A stretch of 64,000 nucleotides of DNA, from the NCBI RefSeq assembly GCF_018687715.1, contig NC_056752.1, positions 1,488,001 through 1,552,000 of the forward strand, written 5' to 3'. The DNA comes from Carya illinoinensis (taxonomy: Eukaryota; Streptophyta; Magnoliopsida; Fagales; Juglandaceae). Under the pieces are notes generated by a model. The model searched no databases. It was not told where the DNA came from and saw nothing but the letters and a program-made list of their open reading frames with translations. Shown here one piece after another: positions 55,796 through 64,000 of the stretch; within the stretch, counting starts at the first letter, position 1; every line of letters starts with the position of its first letter. A program made the translations under genes and the position numbers.

Positions 55796-56640
55796 AACCA
55801 ATTTCTATTCATCAAAATTTTGCACGAGCTTCTTCTCCGAAGGCATCCCGTGTGTTTTCTCTCCCCCTTTCTCTCGTTCTCTCGTTTTCAAGCTCTGCAC
55901 CGCTTCTTCCTCCCTACGATTCTTCACGTAGAATCAGAGTGAGGCTTTTCGCTAGGTTGGTCTCCTCTCAGGTTCGTGGGACCTCAACTCAGATTTTAGG
56001 TTCGTTTCATGCCAAAGATTTCAGGCTTTTTGGCATCTTGAATCTGTTTTTAACGAGTATTTTCAATAGATATCTAGCATTCGATTGTTTTTAACGAGTA
56101 TTTCGCTAGGTTGTCTTTTTTTTCTTTTCAATTTTAATCGCATGTCATGTGCATAACTGGATACTTTTCAATAGATATCTAGCATTCGATTGTAATCCTT
56201 ATAGTCTCACTACACTTATTTTTGATCTGTTTGGTTGCCAAGAATATGGAAGAAGTGAAAAGAAATGAAATGTGATTTAGAGCCCTGTTTTTAAAAAATT
56301 GGCTTTGACAGGATTAAATTGCCACTATAACTAGTGCATATAGTGGTATGAGGCTCAGTTAAGTGAAGATTTTACTCTATTGAGTTCCCAACATCAACAC
56401 GTCTGAAGTTAATTTCTTTTTTCGTTTCACATTATCTCAGTATTCTTATATTAATGAATAGCATAATATAAACTACCCTCAAATCCAAGCATGCTGCAAG
56501 TTTGATTTCTGTTCTCAGAGAATGGACTCTCTCCCTGATGCCATTCTTCAGCGTATTTTGTCGCAGATAAACACTTAGATATTCTTGCCCCGCTGTAAAT
56601 GTCCCTGTTTGGGATCTTATGGGCTGAGTGTTCATCAATA
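55796..56640 (+). pseudogene. F-box gene fragment: 5' leader, intron and first 18 codons
   Basis: Following the LINE break is a CT-rich, leader-like stretch (55830-55990) and then AT-rich text with a possible intron whose 3' end is TTTGATTTCTGTTCTCAG at about 56518. Immediately after is ATG at 56522, encoding MDSLPDAILQRILSQI, which is the start of an F-box (L-P-D-x-I-L-x-x-I-L-S). It stops with TAG at about 56576 and the rest of the F-box is missing. The match is short, so the identity is tentative. It could be a captured or duplicated gene 5' end. Confidence 0.4.
56060..56193. repeat. 29 bp direct repeat, 105 bases apart
   Basis: TTTTCAATAGATATCTAGCA and the following 9 bases are found at 56060-56088 and exactly at 56165-56193. 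TTTTTAACGAGTATTT and TTTCGCTAGGTTG are also each repeated nearby, pointing to serial local duplications. Confidence 0.9.
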
Positions 56641-57158
56641 AGATATCCTGCTGTAGCTACTTCAATAACATTTGTGTTTATGTTTGTACATAATTTGAAT
56701 GTTAGAAATGTTATTTATTAGCTCATTATATTTCTGCATTGAATCTAAGATTATGGAGATATGCAGCAGACTGCTAGTTTGGGTTTCAAAATGGTCAATT
56801 TTCACCTGCAATATTTAATCTGAATGTTGGCTATATTAAGAAATATAAATTGATGGTCCGGTTAATTCTCTCAAGGTATTGATGCCTTTTGGCTATTAAT
56901 GTAACAATATTGGCTATTAACAATAATTTAAGTATTAAATTAAATTATTAATGTACATATGGTTAGTGTAATTGCAAAATATAAACAAAAAATTAAAAAT
57001 ATTATTATGAAAAAAATAATATTATATTATTATTTTGATGAATCCAATGACTAATCCAATATGAGATTATAGATAGGAAGGTTTGGATTTATGGAAAACT
57101 TGTACTTTTCATCAAATTTTGAAGATATTTTTGATGAAGACAATGCCAATACTCTTAG
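56641..57158. other. AT-rich intergenic, possible MITE
   Basis: No gene. TATTGGCTATTAA occurs twice (about 56832 and 56910). The right edge AATGCCAATACTCTTAG looks like an element end and directly precedes the copia LTR copy. Confidence 0.35.
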
Positions 57159-58055
57159 TGACGGAAAGATAGCTCCAGCTCAAGAAACCCATCAATGTGT
57201 GATTCATTATGATTTTTGACAATTTCTTTTAAAGGCTTAGCCATTTTAGCTCATTGTTCCGTGAGATAGCCGTTTCAACTCATTATTGTGTGTTAACTTA
57301 TGCAGGGTTCAATTCTTCGATTTCTTCTTCAATAAATGTGCCGTTACACTGTAATTATCAGCAAGCTTTACCTTTGGTTCAGTCAGACGCTATGCATTAA
57401 AAATTCATACTAATTCATCTGCTAGTTTTTGTGTGATATTGGAGAGATTCCAAATAAAAGATATGTGTTTTTTATGGAGCTTTGGGCTCAATTACGTATG
57501 CAGGGTTAGTTCGAGTCATAATCATTGGGCTGTTGTATCTTGAAGGGGACAAGCCAAGATGAGGTCTGCTGCACTGGTGTTTAAACATTATTTACTACAG
57601 AAGGCTTGAATCTCCTTAAAGAAAGTGAGATTTCTGTGCTCAGTCCAACAGGCTTCATTCTTTTTTGTTATTTGTTATTTCAGTTTCTTGTAATTTATTT
57701 TGTTATTGTGATTTTTCAACAACAATTTTAAGGAGATTCTAATGGACTTTACAGTTTAAAAATCTAATGATAGCATCGGAGATCTCAACAAGCCATTTCA
57801 CTTCAAGGGAGCCCATTTCGAGCTGTGAAAGTGCAAAGTGCTCTTTTATCTTTGACTACTAAATGTCTCCTATGTGCTCATGGAGAAGAATCCAAACAAG
57901 ACCTCTACCGACAAAATGACAGAAGAGCAACACAAAGCTCATCAAGATAAGGTAGAAAAAATACACAAATGATGAGTATAAATGCTGGTGCTATCTTTTG
58001 AATTGTCTTATGAATCATTTCTATATTATTACAATACTACTTACTCCACTACATT
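57159..58055 (+). mobile_element. Second copy of the copia LTR, leader and gag start
   Basis: It begins TGACGGAAAGATAGC and follows 39120-40020 collinearly through the LTR, the GATTTTTCAACAACAA leader, the gag start (57741) and the CACAAATGATGAGTATAAATGC block. It ends at CCACTACATTTA (58055), where unrelated hAT-like text starts. About 85-90 percent identical to the first copy by eye. It could be a separate truncated insertion or part of a duplication. Confidence 0.8.
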
Positions 58056-58199
58056 TAGGGGTGTAAAAAAAACTCGAAAAACTGGTTTAGACCGGCTCGG
58101 TCCAGAACCGGCTTTCATAATGGGAAAACTGGTCAGAACTGGTCTGGTTCCAGTTCTAAGCTTTTTAGGACCAGGCTGGACCGGTTCCATTTAATATGT

Positions 58200-59540
58200 A
58201 TTTTAAATTATTTTTTAAATACTATATAATATTATATATAATTTTTAGATAATATATATAATAATATAAATTATAATTATATATAAGATAATATTATTAT
58301 AATTTATAAAATAAAAATTTAATCTTAAACATGAAAATTTAATTGATCATATACTTTAAACATAAAATATATATATTAATAACATTTTATCATAAGAACC
58401 ACTTAGAATGAGAAAAAATACTTAAAAATAAAATTGATAAATCACACCAATATTTTTTTATTACTTAAAATCAGTTTAAAATTGAAAAAAAAAAAAGAGT
58501 CCTAAATATCAAAAGATTTGAATTTATATACCAAAATTGTAAATAAGATTACTAAAATATTATTTACCAAATAAAGAAAGAAAATCACTCAAATTTTATT
58601 AATTTATTATCAAATTTTTATGGCCTAATAAATTCTCAATATATATATTTTTTTGAAAAGCACGTAATACATTAGTAAATTAGTAATACTAATATACATT
58701 AGTATATTACAATTTACATTTTATGGCATAATACTAATAGTCTATACTACATTACTATTATTCTTAATAATATACTTTAAGTCTATATATAAAATACTAA
58801 ATTAGTATATAAATCGATATACTAAATAATTACATATGAAATAATGATATAGCTATACTAATAGTCTAATATTAATACTATTATATAGTCTAATATAGCT
58901 ATAACTAATACTAATATTTATACTAATACTAATACTAGTAGTCTAACATAGAATATAGTTATACTTATACTAATATAATTATACTAATCACTATAACTAA
59001 TACTAATACTTTTAGTTTATTACATAGTCTAATATAGGATATATAGCTATAACCAATATTAATATTTATACTAATACTAATACATTAGACTCTAATATAG
59101 TAATATAGAATATAGTTACACTAAACCACTGATTCACTATAATTAATACTACTAATATATAGCTATTAGCTATACTAATAGTCTAATACTAATACTATTA
59201 TATAGTTTATACTAATCATTATAATCAAATCACTATGTCTATAACTATATATATTTATTATCAATGTATTACTATATTCTTTAATGTATAACTATATAGT
59301 CTATATATAGTATTAATATCACTGTATGTAGCAGTAACACACAAACACTATACTAGTATAATATATATTACTAGTATATATCAGTAATAATAGTACTACT
59401 ATTATTTAATATAGTATTATCACTAACATATTGATATAGTATAGTACATTATGGTAGTATATACCAATAGTATTACTATATAATATTGACTAATAATATA
59501 ATATATAGTACTAGTATAAGTTCAAGGTGGTTTCAATTGC
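58200..59540. repeat. AT-rich tract with ACTAATACTAAT and TAGTCTAATA words
   Basis: About 1.3 kb, extremely AT-rich, built from scrambled short words (ACTAATACTA, TATAGTCTAATA, ATATAGCTATA). Similar word use is seen inside the element at 31560-32170. Confidence 0.7.
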
Positions 59541-59554
59541 TGGGGTAGGTCAGG

Positions 59555-59905
59555 TGATTTCAGATTATTTATTCGTGCAAAATTTAAGAAGCGTTTAGCA
59601 TCGGAGAATTCTTTGGAGAGTAAATATGAAGTGGAGAGGTATTTATCTTAAAAATTTGAAGGAGATGATGCGAAATTTGACTTGTTAACTTGGTGGAAGG
59701 TTAACTCCACTAGATATCGCGTGCTTTCAAGAGTTGCGTGAGATGTTCTTGCAATTTCGATATCTACAATGGCCTCTAAGTCTGCTTTTAGCACAGCAGG
59801 TCCAGTATTTGATCCTTTCCGCAGTAACCTATCTCCACTTATGGTAGAAGCCCTTATTTATACACAAAATTTGGCTCCGTTCTTTTTCTACCCTGATTAA
59901 CATTT
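59555..59905 (+). pseudogene. hAT transposase C-terminal dimerisation domain
   Basis: A plus-strand frame starting near 59570 carries the diagnostic boxes KYEVERYLS, a TAA, then FEGDDAKFDLLTWWKVNSTRY, VLSRVA, a TGA, DVLAISISTMASKSAFST and FDPFRSNLSPLMVEALI-TQN. These are the conserved W-W-K, A-S-x-S-A-F-S and L-x-P-x2-V-E-A-L-I elements of the hAT dimerisation region. No start codon or upstream transposase core is seen, because the AT-rich region replaces it. Dead by two stops. Confidence 0.85.
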
Positions 59906-59980
59906 GCACTTTAATGGATGATATTGAGGAGTTTAAGAAATTTGATACAGGTATGTAGTATCATTCACATTTTCTTTAAC

Positions 59981-60425
59981 TGTCTCTAAAGTGTATATTA
60001 TATTAGTAATTTATTTTAATTATTATGCTTATTATTTGTTTTTTATCCTATTGTGTAAAGTTCATGGAAGACCTAGGAGAGTTATTCAAGACCTACTGCT
60101 TTGGTTGGAGATTATTAAATTTAAGATAGGTCAACTTGTATAACATATTTCCTTAAGTCTTTTTTTTTTTTTTCATTTAATGTAATTACTAACTTTTTAT
60201 TAGAATTAACTGCTTGATTTATTTACATATAATTGCAAGGTTTATTGAATGGAGTATTAGAGTTGATTTATTTTCTAGCACAGTGCATAAATACAAGGTG
60301 TCACAACGTTTCTGCAAAGGTAGTAAAAATGTTAGGTTCCTTGTAATTCATTAATCATTTGGCGAGGATGTGAAAATATAACATTATATTATTTGTTTTC
60401 ACAAATGAGATGAGTTGAGATTAAA
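59981..60425. other. AT-rich intergenic with dispersed repeat B, copy 2
   Basis: 60278-60395 corresponds to pieces of 30655-31070 (CACAAGGTGTCACA, GGTAGTAAAAATGTTAGGTTCC, GAAAATATAACATTA). Nothing coding. Confidence 0.5.
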
Positions 60426-62625
60426 TGTGATGTCCCTAACTTCCACGTATGGACACGTGGAAATCGATATGTCGGGATGATGACAACATGGGTCACGCAT
60501 CCCATCACCAAGTGCTAAGTGTGTAAATATGCAACACGTGTACAACAAAACAACATAGTAGATAATAAAGTCAGTGGACTAAATACCAAAATTTTGTTTA
60601 AATACAACTCACTTAAACATAAGCGTACCAAAAATATTACAAATTAAAGTAACAAGTAATAAAGTAAAATACTTAATATGAAAGCTGAAAATAATTTCCA
60701 ACAATTACATGTAGAGACTCCAAACTACTCCTCCGGCAGAGCCGCCTCCACGGGCTCAACTTCTTCGCTATCTGTATTGAAATCTACGGTACCAAGAAAC
60801 GATACCGTAGGTAAGTAATCATCCAAGCAAACCTCGAGATAAAAATACATTCATACAATAACAAAATGCATGAATATGATGTCATATGCATGAGACCCCA
60901 AAAATTATCTTTTCTAAAAAATAATTCATATTCCAACTCATGCCAAAAATCTCATTTGGCCCAAAGTCCAATCCATAAAAAGAGTCTCGCCATTTCCCAG
61001 AAAATGGCCCAATATTTATCAAAACCGATTTCTAATTTTATCCGTATGCACCATGGTCTCCCATAGGGACCATCCGCACACTCTGGCTCCTTTCGTCACA
61101 CCATGGGTAACGATCATGCATGTGACTTCGTAACGAGCAATGTCCAGTTCCGCGCTCAGCCCGTACATAGCCAAGCATCCTCTAGCCTCCGCCAACAGAG
61201 GGGCCACAAAGTCGGCACGAGAGCGTTACCATCCCGTCTGATCCCGTTGTCGCCCAGCGACAACCCATAAGACGTCACTCAGTATATTGCACTCCTGAAT
61301 GACCAGATGAGCTCCACCGAGATAATGCCCCATCTTAGTTTGGGATTGTGATACGCATATACCAAAAAATCCATTAACACTTGAAAACCCAATTTTCCAT
61401 TCATGTCCATGAATATGCATGCACTATGTGAAAACTCCATTTTCATTTTTTAACACATGAATATGCGTGCACCATGCAATACATGCAATAATTCACAAAA
61501 ATAATCCAGCAAATCCTAACATCAACCAAACAAGCTAACAACTCATTCCTCCAATCCAACCGACCTCCAAACTCCACGGACTCAGTCCGGTACAACAAAC
61601 AAAATACAAAATATTTATTAAAATATAAATATAATTAAATCACAAGAGTTGTTTGGAAAAATACTTACAGTACTATAAAGGTAAATTTCTGAATATCAAA
61701 CACCAACTTTAACTCCGATTTTTGGGACTAAAATGGGTTTTGAAAACAAAGGGATTTAAAAGTGGAATTTTCGGATTTAAAAAGGGGCTGATTTACTGAA
61801 ATAACACATGATGATGATGGCTGGACAAGAGGCTTACGGTGGAGGAAAAATAATCAAGAAACCCAAGGAAAACCCAGCTTAACACTCACGGTTTGGAGGC
61901 AAAAACAGGGGCACGGTTTTGAGCTAAAAAACAGAGCAAAGGTTGAGTCCAAACCACCGAAAATTGCAAGGAATTTCCCACTACCAAGAACACGAAAATA
62001 TTAGAAGCAAAGAGAGTGGAAACCGAGTAAGAATTAAAGCTAAAAACAGACTATAAATTTCGGCACAAAACAGGGCATAAACCGTGGGAATCAAAGGCGA
62101 AAGAAGGGGCTTTATACACCACAATAAAAAGGAGATAAACAAGAAACAAAGAAGATAAAAGAGGCACACAAGGAACTCGGCCAGACCTGCAACAATGGAG
62201 GAAAAATCCATAAAATAAAAACGGCAAAAAAAAAAAAAAAAAAGGAAGAGAGAGCTTCGGTTACAGCAAAAATGGAAGCAAAACAACAAGACAAAAATTA
62301 AAGCAAACTAACCACACGAAAATGTAGAGAAATTGGCGTCACAAAGGAGGAAGGAGAAGTCGGTCTGCTGCAGAAGAAGAAGCAACGAAAATTGAAGAAG
62401 AAAAGTGAAGTGCACGGTGACAAGAAGAAAGGAGGAAGAAGGGAAGAGAGTTAGAAGAGTTTAGAAGTCAAACGACGCCGTTTTAGGTAAGTTAAGGGGC
62501 TGGGTTCAAGTGGCTACGGGCTGGGCCGAATTTGGGTGGGTTTGGGTCCAAAACAAGATAAAAACCCATTAAAACAAAGTCCAGCCCGAAAAAAAGGGAA
62601 AAGATCCAACAAAAATAAATAAAAG
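60426..62625 (-). mobile_element. Third LTR of the gag-only gypsy family, U3 side truncated
   Basis: The plus-strand left end TGTGATGTCCCTAACTTCC is followed by CACGTATGGACACGTGGAAATCGA, GTCGGGATGATGACAACA and, further on, GCAGAGCCGCCTCC and AAATCTACGGTACCA, all in the order of the LTRs at 11337 and 14696. The 58 bp minisatellite of those LTRs is absent and is replaced by unrelated GC-rich text (61040-61330). The opposite end is lost at about 62625, where a MITE begins. No internal genes are present, so it is solo or truncated. Confidence 0.7.
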
Positions 62626-62626
62626 C

Positions 62627-62790
62627 TCAATAAAATATTATTAGAATATTTTTTTAATATTATTTTTATTTTAAGATTTGAAAAAGTTGAATTGTTTATT
62701 TAATTTTTTATAAAAATTTAAGAAAATTATAATGATTAGATAAAATAAGATTAGATAAGCTGATATGATATGAGTTAAAAAATAAACTAA
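62627..62790 (+). mobile_element. MITE-like repeat family A, copy 4 (partial)
   Basis: AATAAAATATTATTAGAATAT, AAGATTTGAAAAAGTTGAATTG and AATTATAATGATTAGATAAAAT match copy 1 (10185-10320) base for base over long stretches. The outer ends are missing. Confidence 0.7.
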
Positions 62791-62864
62791 TCTTATGCCA
62801 AGAATTCAGGATGTGAACAGAGGAGACCATGCCCGAGTGCTTTTGGGCGACAAGCAAGGGCTTG

Positions 62865-63030
62865 GACTCCAAGAGTCAGCAAATTTCCTCGAAAAGAAAA
62901 ATACAAGAAGAAGTAAGCAGAGTGAAGTTTCAAAAGGCTTAAGGAAAGAACATGGGAAACCATATGTTTTGAGAATTGACTTGATGGTTTACCATGGAAC
63001 CATGCTCTTTTCCAATCCTTTGAGTCTATA
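62865..63030 (+). repeat. Segmental duplicate, copy 2
   Basis: Counterpart of 32455-32610, about 85 percent identical by eye, with the same order of GCAAATTTCCT, AAGTTTCAAAA-GCTTAAGGAA and TTGATGGTTTACCATGGAACC. It is cut by the LINE A-tail at 63031. In the first copy this sequence leads to a CrRLK1L pseudogene. Confidence 0.85.
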
Positions 63031-64000
63031 TTTTTTTTTTTTTTGATGGGAATATGCTTCATTGCATTCATTCAGTAAATGAAGTTACAACTGTGACTTA
63101 TCAATACAGAAGAACCAGATTATGAGTCAACTAATGCAAACTGTTCAGGAGGTTCCCCGCACACAAAGTGACGAATATTGTCTAAACTTCTAAAACTCTC
63201 AAAAGATAGAGTAAACACTCTGTATGACCAGAGACGGGATGGTCCCTCCAACCTCCAAGGAGGCGGAATATAGGAGACAACTACTATAAACAAACAGTCT
63301 AATAGCATACACCTACACTAAAACTAAATAAACAAACAAACCCACAAAACAAAACACCAACAAAAAACAACCCAACCACGAGCACAGCGTACACTCCGAT
63401 GGCACACCCTCTGCAGGTAATCGGCATCACGAGCCCCAACGGCATGAGCACCCAGCTTGCGTACGGACCATAGCAACTTCTACAGCAAAGGCCGGCCGTA
63501 TGACCACCGGCCATAACATCGACCGCCGCTCTCAGCTCTTTGCCTCTGATTGAGGCCGATCAACAGCTCATCACCCAACCCTGGACATCACAAGAAACGA
63601 ACAGAACACAAAAAAACACAAAAAAAACCCTGCCAGACACAAACTCCGTAAAACGGAGGTACAGGACACCCACCGGCAACACCAACCAACAACGGTAGAA
63701 GCCGTGCAAGAACACAAAAGCCGGACAACGGAAAACCAGAAAGACAGCACACAAAAACAGCTGGCAAACAGAGGCTGTTCCAGATGCATAACTACACTAG
63801 GAGGAAGACCACCACTCAGAAAGTGAAGTACAAAAGTCTAAGGATCCAAAAAAACCGAGAAAAACATCTGCAGGTGACCCCTTGGTGGCGTATGACAGCC
63901 ACAAGCTGTAGAAAGCCGAGATTTCGTCCCGTGCGTGCGGGTAACGCCCCACTCCGTCTGGCACCACGTTCGGTGGACATGTAGATCGGCAGCTGACCAA
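63031..64000 (-). mobile_element. 3' end of a LINE on minus, running off the window
   Basis: The T-run at 63031-63044 is its A-tail. On minus the last 80 bases match the tail at 295-372 (GTATTGATnAGTCACAG-TGTAACTTCA). The remainder has long minus-strand ORFs (63299-63514, 63560-63789, 63797-64000) rich in Val, Phe and Cys that I do not recognise as an enzyme. They are probably 3' UTR or the extreme C-terminal side of the element. Confidence 0.65.

Larger units (their letters stand above)
58056..59980 (+). mobile_element. hAT-family remnant with GGTCC-rich end and AT-rich interior
   Basis: The left end TTAGGGGTGTAAAAAAAACTC is followed by ACCGGCTCGGTCC and repeated CTGGTC/CCGGTTC words (58080-58190), typical of hAT element ends. 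It continues into 1.3 kb of AT-rich DNA with many ACTAATACTAAT and TAGTCTAATA words, then a readable hAT C-terminal domain (59570-59900). The right terminus is not identified. Confidence 0.6.

Noticed and set aside
55800..56094. C-terminal 95 residues of the ORF that starts at 55303
   Set aside because: Homology to LINE RT ends at about 55795. The remainder is accidental read-through into an unrelated leader-like sequence.
63299..64000. Cys/Val/Phe-rich minus-strand ORFs as novel membrane proteins
   Set aside because: They lie directly upstream of a LINE A-tail with family-typical 3' sequence, so they are more simply LINE 3' region.

Overview
This window looks like nuclear DNA of a woody dicot plant. 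The density and types of transposons, plant-type receptor kinases, tRNA-primed LTR elements and AT-rich intergenic DNA all fit. A Fagales tree (walnut, hickory or oak-like) is my guess from the repeat style, but the sequence alone cannot prove it. I see no intact protein-coding gene. Everything recognisable is a pseudogene, a gene fragment or a transposable-element remnant.

The host-gene backbone is a plus-strand series of CrRLK1L (malectin-like receptor kinase, THESEUS/FERONIA family) pseudogenes. A nearly full-length but stop-riddled copy lies at 6368-8826, with its 3' end partly duplicated at about 9150-9420. A 5' stub lies at 18078-18290, and an ectodomain-only copy at 33650-34880 is cut off by a Ty3/gypsy insertion. 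Promoter-like relics at about 38800-38980, and a duplicated upstream segment at 32455-32610 and 62865-63030, suggest more copies once existed and that the array continued to the right. Two other host-gene fragments are suggested: an MEE59-like first exon (minus strand, about 29040-29280) and the start of an F-box gene with its 5' leader (about 55800-56575).

Transposons fill the rest. Left part: LINE tail (1-381), gypsy LTR on minus (about 382-3376), 3' half of a LINE with zinc-binding and RNase H domains (3382-5359), a gag-only gypsy element on minus (11337-16811), a decayed hAT transposon on minus (about 20141-24219), a copia-type LTR (about 24645-25905), a CACTA-like end (about 26100-26675) and a LINE tail (about 27605-27960). 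Right part: a truncated gypsy element (34881-37710), a copia element (about 39120-43060) joined to a LINE (43060-48560), with a 3.77 kb solo LTR (44721-48492, TSD TAAGG) inside the LINE. Then come an Athila-type gypsy element (about 48600-52730), a LINE with ORF1 and ORF2 (about 52740-55795), a second copy of the copia 5' end (57159-58055), a second hAT remnant (about 58056-59975), a third LTR of the gag-only family (60426 to about 62625) and a minus-strand LINE 3' end (63031-64000).

Small non-autonomous elements recur between these. One family with ATGAGATGAG-like ends and an AT-rich body is present at least four times. The insertions are nested, so their relative order can be read: the LINE at 43-48 kb predates the solo LTR, the CrRLK1L copy at 33.6 kb predates the gypsy element, and the duplicated segment at 62.9 kb predates the terminal LINE.
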